This document shows, in pieces, positions 59,069 to 64,000 of a stretch of 64,000 bases of DNA. How positions within the stretch are numbered: the first letter of the stretch is position 1; each line of letters opens with the position of its first letter. The position numbers were made by a program, and so were the translations under genes. Below the pieces are notes generated by a model. That model searched no databases. It saw only the letters and a program-made list of their open reading frames with translations, and was not told the DNA's origin. The stretch lies in the NCBI RefSeq assembly GCF_046097595.1, contig NZ_JBJUVG010000001.1, positions 124,001 through 188,000 of the forward strand. The letters run 5' to 3'. Source of the stretch: Peptococcus simiae. Lineage in GTDB: Bacteria > Bacillota > Peptococcia > Peptococcales > Peptococcaceae.

Positions 59069-60883
59069 ATGAAAGAATTGCTGACCGGTAACGAAGCATT
59101 GGCGCGTGGTGTTATAGATGCCGGCGTTCACTTTGCTTCCGCCTATCCGGGGACGCCATCTAGTGAGATCTTAAAGAACATCGCCTTAGATGACCGTCTT
59201 GTCGCCGAATGGGCGCCAAATGAAAAAGTAGCTATGGAAAGTGCCATTGGGGCTTCTATTGCCGGTGGCCGGGCTTTTGCCAGCATGAAACACGTTGGCT
59301 TAAACGTCGCTGCAGACCCCTTTATGACCTATGCTTACATGGGGGTTCATGGCGGTTTTGTCTTTGTATCAGCTGATGACCCGGGCCAACACTCATCCCA
59401 GAATGAGCAGGATAACCGGAACTTTGCCAAATTTGGTAAAGTGGCCATGCTGGAACCGTCTGACAGCCAAGAATGTTATGACATGATCCGTGAAGCCTAT
59501 GAGCTTTCCGAAGAATTGAATACCATCGTCATGGTCCGGTCCACGACCCGGATTTCTCACGCCAAGAGCCTCGTCGAAACCCGCGACCGGAAGGAAGTCG
59601 AAATTAAGCCCATGTGGGACCGGGCAACCAATATGAAACACTTCGGCTCTGCGCCCTCATCTTCCAAGCCCAACCGTCGGCTTTTAGATGCCCGCCAGGG
59701 CGAGATGCTCGCTGCTGCCGAAAAATCCCCCTTCAACTTTGTTGAAGATCATGGGTCTGACATTGGGATTGTCACCAGTGGGGCCGCCTACAATTATGTA
59801 AAAGAAGTCTTTGGCGACAAGGCCAATATCTTAAAATTAGGCTTCACCTGCCCCCTGCCCATTGAAAAAATCCGCGAATTTGCCGGGACTGTTAAAAAAC
59901 TCTATGTGGTGGAAGAACTGGACCCCTACATGGAAGAACAAATCAAGGCAGCCGGCATTGAATGCATCGGTAAGGAAGTCATTCCGGCCGTTGACGAATT
60001 AAACCCCGGGATCATCGCTAAAGCCCTCCTGGGCCAAGAGCATAAAGGGGTCCAAATTGACCCGAAAGACCTCATTCCCCGCCCACCGACCATGTGTGCC
60101 GGTTGTCCCCACCGGTCCTTCTTCTATGCCCTGGGCAAGCGGAAAGACTGCTATATTTCCAATGACATCGGCTGTTACACCCTCGGTGGTTACGAGCCCC
60201 TCTTCTGTTTAGATAGTGGAATCTGCATGGGGAGCGCTACCGCTGTCGGCCACGGGGTTGCCAAAGTCCTGGCCCAATCCGGCGAAAAGAAACGGGTTGT
60301 CGCCGTTATGGGCGATAGCACCTTCTTCGCCACCGGGATGAATGGGCTGGAAAACTCCCTCTATAACGGGTCCAACCTCATTACCGTCGTCCTGGATAAC
60401 CGGATTACGGCCATGACCGGCCACCAGGAAAACCCCGGGTCCGGTTTCACCGCCCAGGGTGAAGTGAGCCACATGGTCAGCGTGGAAGACGTGGCCCGGG
60501 CCTTTGGTTGCGAACAAATCCGCACTATTAACCCCCATGACCAGGAAGCCACCAATGCGGCCTTAGACTGGGCCTTTGACCTGAATGAGCCCTGCGTCAT
60601 CATCAGCCGCTATCCCTGCGCCCTGAAGAAGTACACTGAAGCAGACCTGGAAGAATTCGGGCCCTTAGACCGTCGCTTCACCGTCAACCAAGACGTTTGC
60701 ATCGGTTGTAAGAAGTGCACCCGGACCGGCTGCCCGGCCATTATCTTCCAGACAGATATTAAGAAGAGCTCCATTGACCAAAATCAATGCCTCGGTTGCA
60801 GTTTGTGCTCGCAAGTATGCCCGGTTAAGGCCATCCACGCCGTTGGTGAACCTTGCCTCGGAAAGGAGACGCAGAAAAAATGA
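59069..60883 (+). CDS. iorA: Indolepyruvate:ferredoxin oxidoreductase, alpha subunit
   Basis: 604 residues from the ATG that fits the family start (MKELLTGNEALARG); an ATG four codons earlier directly touches the AGGAGAGG site. N-terminal pyruvate-ferredoxin-oxidoreductase-like fold (YPGTPSSEIL), thiamine-diphosphate domain with CAGCPHRSFFYAL and GDSTFFATGMNGLENSLYNG, and two C-terminal 4Fe-4S motifs (CIGCKKCTRTGCPA and CLGCSLCSQVCPVKA). With IorB it oxidises aryl pyruvates from aromatic amino acids to acyl-CoA and reduced ferredoxin. Overlaps iorB by four bases. Confidence 0.95.
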   Translation: MKELLTGNEALARGVIDAGVHFASAYPGTPSSEILKNIALDDRLVAEWAPNEKVAMESAIGASIAGGRAFASMKHVGLNVAADPFMTYAYMGVHGGFVFVSADDPGQHSSQNEQDNRNFAKFGKVAMLEPSDSQECYDMIREAYELSEELNTIVMVRSTTRISHAKSLVETRDRKEVEIKPMWDRATNMKHFGSAPSSSKPNRRLLDARQGEMLAAAEKSPFNFVEDHGSDIGIVTSGAAYNYVKEVFGDKANILKLGFTCPLPIEKIREFAGTVKKLYVVEELDPYMEEQIKAAGIECIGKEVIPAVDELNPGIIAKALLGQEHKGVQIDPKDLIPRPPTMCAGCPHRSFFYALGKRKDCYISNDIGCYTLGGYEPLFCLDSGICMGSATAVGHGVAKVLAQSGEKKRVVAVMGDSTFFATGMNGLENSLYNGSNLITVVLDNRITAMTGHQENPGSGFTAQGEVSHMVSVEDVARAFGCEQIRTINPHDQEATNAALDWAFDLNEPCVIISRYPCALKKYTEADLEEFGPLDRRFTVNQDVCIGCKKCTRTGCPAIIFQTDIKKSSIDQNQCLGCSLCSQVCPVKAIHAVGEPCLGKETQKK

Positions 60884-61458
60884 GTGTGACATCCGTTCTG
60901 TTGGTCGGTATCGGCGGTCAGGGGACAGTCTTTCTGTCCAACATTCTGGTCAAAGGCCTCGTGAATGCCGGCTATGATGTAAAAATGAGTGAAATCCATG
61001 GTATGGCCCAGCGGGGTGGGACTGTATCCACCCAGGTCCGGTACGGGGATAAGGTTTACTCCCCCATCATCGGCGAAGGGGAAGCTGATATCATGGTTGC
61101 CTTTGAAAAGCAGGAAGCCCTGCGTTACATGAGCCTCCTCAAGGAAGGCGGCGAACTCATCGTTAACGATGAAGGCCTGCCCTCCGCCCCGGTCCAATCC
61201 GGTAAAATCACTTATCCGGAAGACACCATTGAAGTCCTCCAGGGGCTGGTGAAGGATACCGTTGTCATTAAGGCGACAGATATTGCAGAAGAGCTGGGTA
61301 ATCCTAAGGTGGCCAACGTGGTCCTCTTTGGCGCCCTGGCCAAGCTGATTAACCTGCCGGACATTGACTGGAAGAAAATTATTGCCGAAACCGTCAAGGA
61401 AAAATTCGTTGACGTGAATATGGAAGCCTATGACCGGGGGCAGGCCCTGATTCAATAG
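60880..61458 (+). CDS. iorB: Indolepyruvate:ferredoxin oxidoreductase, beta subunit
   Basis: 192 residues from the ATG that overlaps the iorA stop; GAAAGGAG lies inside iorA. The gamma-type oxidoreductase fold shows GIGGQGTVFLSNILVKG, MSEIHGMAQRGGTVSTQVRYG and LFGALAKLINLP. These match IorB closely. It completes the IorAB enzyme. A strong terminator follows. Confidence 0.95.
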   Translation: MSVTSVLLVGIGGQGTVFLSNILVKGLVNAGYDVKMSEIHGMAQRGGTVSTQVRYGDKVYSPIIGEGEADIMVAFEKQEALRYMSLLKEGGELIVNDEGLPSAPVQSGKITYPEDTIEVLQGLVKDTVVIKATDIAEELGNPKVANVVLFGALAKLINLPDIDWKKIIAETVKEKFVDVNMEAYDRGQALIQ

Positions 61459-61500
61459 CCTGTTGCCCGGCCCGAGCCCCGGACCGTACCTGGTCCGGCA

Positions 61501-61533
61501 AAAAGCCCGCCTCTTTAGGGAGGCGGGCTTTTT
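61501..61533 (+). terminator. Terminator of iorAB
   Basis: AAAAGCCCGCCTC, TTTAG, GGAGGCGGGCTTTTT. Confidence 0.9.
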
Positions 61534-61577
61534 AGTTTCTGTGGGCAGGTCTGGCCCATCGGGAAGGCATGGGCGTA

Positions 61578-61611
61578 AAAAAGCCGTCCTGGCGAGTGCC
61601 AGGACGGCTTT
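61578..61611 (-). terminator. Terminator of lexA
   Basis: On the minus strand AAAGCCGTCCTGGC, ACTC, GCCAGGACGGCTTTTTT. Confidence 0.9.
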
Positions 61612-61613
61612 GC

Positions 61614-62270
61614 TTATCTGTGCATGTCCCGGTAACAACCGATGACCTTGCCAATCACCATGGGGTTTTCAGCATAAATCGGTTCCATGGTCTGGTTTTC
61701 CGGCTGGAGCCGGACCCGGTTCTTTTCCCGGTAGAAGGTCTTACAGGTGGCTTCGTCGCCGATGAGGGCAACGATGATATCGCCATTTTGGGCGGTGGGC
61801 TGGGGGGCCACAATAATATAGTCCCCGTCCATGATTCCCACCTCAATCATCGACTCCCCATGAATACGCAACATAAAGGCCCCTTCGTCCCGGACAAAGC
61901 GCATGGGCATGGAGATCCGGTCTTCCAGGTTTTCGTCAGCGAAGATGGGGGCGCCGGCAGCGACGGTCCCGTAGACCGGCAGGCCCACCATTTCTTCAAA
62001 GACCTCATTGTTGTCACTGGTATAGGGCTGGTAGTCGCTTTCATCGGTATTTTTTAGGATCATAATGGCCCGGGGCTTGGTTGGGTCCCGGTGGATATAG
62101 CCCTTCTTTTCCAACTGGTTCAAGTGGTTGTGGACCGTTGACGAACTCTTAAGCTCAACAGCCTCGCCTATTTCCCGTACCGAGGGCGGGTACCCCTTTT
62201 CTTCCACTTCAGCAATAATAAAATCTAAAATGCGCACCTGCCGGGCGCTTAAAGCCGTTTTCACCTGCAT
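61614..62270 (-). CDS. lexA: LexA repressor
   Basis: 218 residues from the ATG after AAAGGAG; the longer frame includes upstream leader. The winged helix (ARQVRILDFIIAEVEEKGYPPSVREIGEAV) is followed by the self-cleavage domain: cleavage pair Ala105-Gly106 (GTVAAGAPIF), catalytic Ser140 (HGESMIEVGIMDGD) and Lys177 (GDEATCKTFY). LexA represses DNA-repair genes until RecA filaments trigger cleavage. Candidate boxes lie before this gene (62361) and before uvrBA. Confidence 0.96.
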   Translation of the reverse strand: MQVKTALSARQVRILDFIIAEVEEKGYPPSVREIGEAVELKSSSTVHNHLNQLEKKGYIHRDPTKPRAIMILKNTDESDYQPYTSDNNEVFEEMVGLPVYGTVAAGAPIFADENLEDRISMPMRFVRDEGAFMLRIHGESMIEVGIMDGDYIIVAPQPTAQNGDIIVALIGDEATCKTFYREKNRVRLQPENQTMEPIYAENPMVIGKVIGCYRDMHR

Positions 62271-62318
62271 ACGAGGCTCCTTTCCTACGGGGGAGACATC
62301 GATCATCTAATTGTCAAC

Positions 62319-62347
62319 AGTATACTAGAAAAAAACGTAAAAATCAA
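62319..62347 (-). promoter_or_regulatory. Promoter of lexA
   Basis: On the minus strand TTGATT (62342-62347), 17 bases, TATACT (62319-62324). Confidence 0.75.
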
Positions 62348-62360
62348 ACGTTCATTCGCC

Positions 62361-62372
62361 GAATAACCGTTC
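62361..62372. promoter_or_regulatory. Candidate LexA box ahead of lexA
   Basis: GAAT-AACC-GTTC fits GAAC-N4-GTTC in 7 of 8 fixed bases; a weaker half-match (GAAT-GAAC-GTTT on the minus strand) adjoins it at 62347-62358. The position just upstream of the -35 fits autorepression. Confidence 0.45.
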
Positions 62373-62527
62373 TGAACTCCTTGCGGCCAAGACGGTCGCC
62401 CCTGAGGGATGGAAGAGGAGGAGGGGACGGGCTTATGTACAGGCCCTGTCATCTTATGGTAAAGTAAGGGTAAATAATCTCCATCAAGACCCTCAGGCCA
62501 GCGGTCCTGACGGCAAAGGAAGGTCCT

Positions 62528-64000
62528 ATGAAAACATCCACCGGCCCGATTGTTCTGGCCATGCTCAGCTTAAACAGCCTCTTATACCTGTCCAGCCTAT
62601 CCACCACCGGCCCGGCGGCCCTGTCTCCGGGCCTTATTTTGGCCTGCATTGTCCTCACGACCCTGGGCGATAGCTGCCTTTTTGTCCTCTGGTGGGGCCG
62701 GGCCTACCACTTGGGCCTGGCCTTGGTCCTGGGTTTCTTAAAAATCGGCCTGGGGATTTACTACCGGGAATTTGGCCACTTTAATTTTACCGACCGCCTG
62801 GGCCTGGCCCGGGAACTGACCGGGGTTTGGCCGGTTATCCGAAAGGACTTCGGCCCGGTGCCCATCCTGATGGCCCTCATCACCCTCCTGCTGGCTTTCT
62901 ATATCCTCCGGGCCCCGGCCCGGGAACCGACCGGCCCTCTTAGCCAGCGGCGGCGCCTGGCCCTAGCCCTCCTGCTGGGGGTTATCCTCCTGCCGGCCAT
63001 CGGGCAGACCGGGATTTTCGGCCATGAGCTATACTCCACCCTGGTCCTGTCGCCCATCAATGCCCAGCTGGAAGGCCGCCGTCTCAAGCAAGACCCCAGC
63101 TACCAAACCATTGCCGATGACCTCAAGAACCGGCCCATCCAGGCCAATGCCTTTACCGGATTGGCCCGGGGGAAGAACGTCATCTTCATCCAGTGCGAAT
63201 CTCTCCAGAATACCTTTCTGAACCGGACCTATAACGGCCAGGCCATCACCCCCTTCCTAAATAACCTGGCCCGGGCCCCGGGGAGTATCTACTTTACCGA
63301 TTATTTTGAGCTTCTCGGCGGGGGCAATACCTCTGATGCAGAGTTCGTGTCCATGTCCGGTCTGTACCCCAGCTTGCAGGGCCAGGCCTACACCAGCTAC
63401 AAAGGCCAGTCCTATGCCCTGCCGGCCATGGCCGAAGCCCAGGGGTATGACCGCCTGGCCATGCATGGCAATACAGGGACCTACTATAACCGGGAGGCCA
63501 TCTACCCCGCCTTTCATTTCAACCACATCTTCCTCGGTGAAGACTATAGCCAGGATGAAACCATCAATATGGGCCTATCGGACGGGTCCTTCTTTGACCA
63601 GTCCGCTGACCGGCTCCTGGCCCAGCGGCAGACGGACCGCCCCTTTTTTGCCCTCCTGGTGACCCTGTCGACCCATGCCCCCTATGACCTGCCGGCCAAG
63701 TACCTGACCATCCCCAAGGAAGCAGACGATCCGACAGACTTCGTCTACCGCTACGCCAATTGCGCCAGGTACACCGACAATGCCCTCCGGGCCTTCTTTG
63801 CCCAGCTGGAAGAAGCGGGGCTCCTGGAGGATACCCTCATCGCCGTCTACGGCGACCACCATGCCATGACCCTGACCAACCCGTCCCAAATGGCCTCTAT
63901 GACCAGGTGGCTGGGCTGGACCCCGGACTATGACACCATGATGAACATCCCCCTAATCCTCAAGGTGCCCGGTCTGGAAGAAAATATCATCCGGGATAAT
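62528..64000 (+). CDS. LTA synthase-family sulfatase-fold membrane protein (3' end outside window)
   Basis: 491 codons are present, open to the window end. Four to five N-terminal membrane helices (to about residue 165) are followed by an extracellular alkaline-phosphatase-fold domain starting near residue 215 (NVIFIQCESLQ). The catalytic Thr is residue 268 in GGGNTSDAEFVSMSGLYP; AMHGNTGTYYNR and the metal-binding YGDHHAM are also present. This is the LtaS/YfnI layout: polymerisation of glycerol phosphate onto a lipid anchor, or a related transfer of phosphoglycerol. AAAGGAAGG precedes the ATG. The far C-terminus is missing, so sub-family is not fixed. Confidence 0.88.
   Translation, partial: MKTSTGPIVLAMLSLNSLLYLSSLSTTGPAALSPGLILACIVLTTLGDSCLFVLWWGRAYHLGLALVLGFLKIGLGIYYREFGHFNFTDRLGLARELTGVWPVIRKDFGPVPILMALITLLLAFYILRAPAREPTGPLSQRRRLALALLLGVILLPAIGQTGIFGHELYSTLVLSPINAQLEGRRLKQDPSYQTIADDLKNRPIQANAFTGLARGKNVIFIQCESLQNTFLNRTYNGQAITPFLNNLARAPGSIYFTDYFELLGGGNTSDAEFVSMSGLYPSLQGQAYTSYKGQSYALPAMAEAQGYDRLAMHGNTGTYYNREAIYPAFHFNHIFLGEDYSQDETINMGLSDGSFFDQSADRLLAQRQTDRPFFALLVTLSTHAPYDLPAKYLTIPKEADDPTDFVYRYANCARYTDNALRAFFAQLEEAGLLEDTLIAVYGDHHAMTLTNPSQMASMTRWLGWTPDYDTMMNIPLILKVPGLEENIIRDN

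Overview
The window reads as one contiguous chromosomal stretch of a strictly anaerobic, moderately GC-rich member of the Bacillota (Clostridia). The support is Gram-positive style promoters and strong AGGAGG ribosome sites, Rrf2 and LexA regulators of Bacillota type, an LtaS-like lipoteichoic acid synthase, a type III glutamine synthetase, rubredoxin, indolepyruvate:ferredoxin oxidoreductase, an S-layer-homology protein, and a reductive dissimilatory sulfite reductase locus (dsrN, dsrAB, dsrD, dsrC). A sulfite-reducing relative of the Peptococcaceae would fit, but the species cannot be proved from this sequence. I see no phage, insertion sequence or CRISPR array. The one accessory-looking patch is a low-GC toxin-antitoxin pair, plus one gene remnant near 58 kb.

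Layout. 0-11.5 kb: tail of an MFS transporter, a large membrane protein, an ABC exporter, a Nudix hydrolase, topoisomerase III, a NimA-like flavoprotein, a SixA-CHAD fusion and an M18 aminopeptidase. 11.5-18.7 kb: a three-gene operon headed by a 1,608-residue protein that joins an HD domain, a long helical-repeat region, an NMNAT-type nucleotidyltransferase, a GNAT-like region and a phosphoribosyltransferase-like domain. An LDH-fold protein and a flavodoxin-like Cys-rich protein follow. This is my best candidate for an undescribed system. 18.7-22.4 kb: lutABC lactate oxidation and an Rrf2 regulator. 22.5-25 kb: murA, rubredoxin and tRNA genes. 25-32.5 kb: leuS-dsrN, then dsrABD and (small ORF)-dsrC. 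32.5-43 kb: a phosphoribosyltransferase with a phosphoesterase, lactate permease, glnN, murJ, lepA and an amidohydrolase. 43-44.5 kb: toxin-antitoxin pair and a tRNA cluster. 44.5-52 kb: a lipoprotein, uvrBA, a small ORF and tuf. 52-57.8 kb: a giant S-layer-type repeat protein. 58-61.5 kb: a YheO-like regulator divergent from iorAB. 61.5-64 kb: lexA and an LtaS-family gene cut by the window end.

How it fits together. Lactate permease and LutABC would bring in and oxidise lactate. DsrAB with DsrD and DsrC would dispose of electrons on sulfite, and DsrN (a CbiA homologue) probably amidates the siroheme of DsrAB. The membrane complex DsrMKJOP and the sulfate-activating enzymes are not in this window. 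IorAB adds 2-oxoacid oxidation to reduced ferredoxin. uvrBA and lexA both carry plausible SOS boxes.

Starts were moved from the longest ORF to the codon with a ribosome site where the sequence allowed. All functional calls rest on motifs read by eye; no database search was run.
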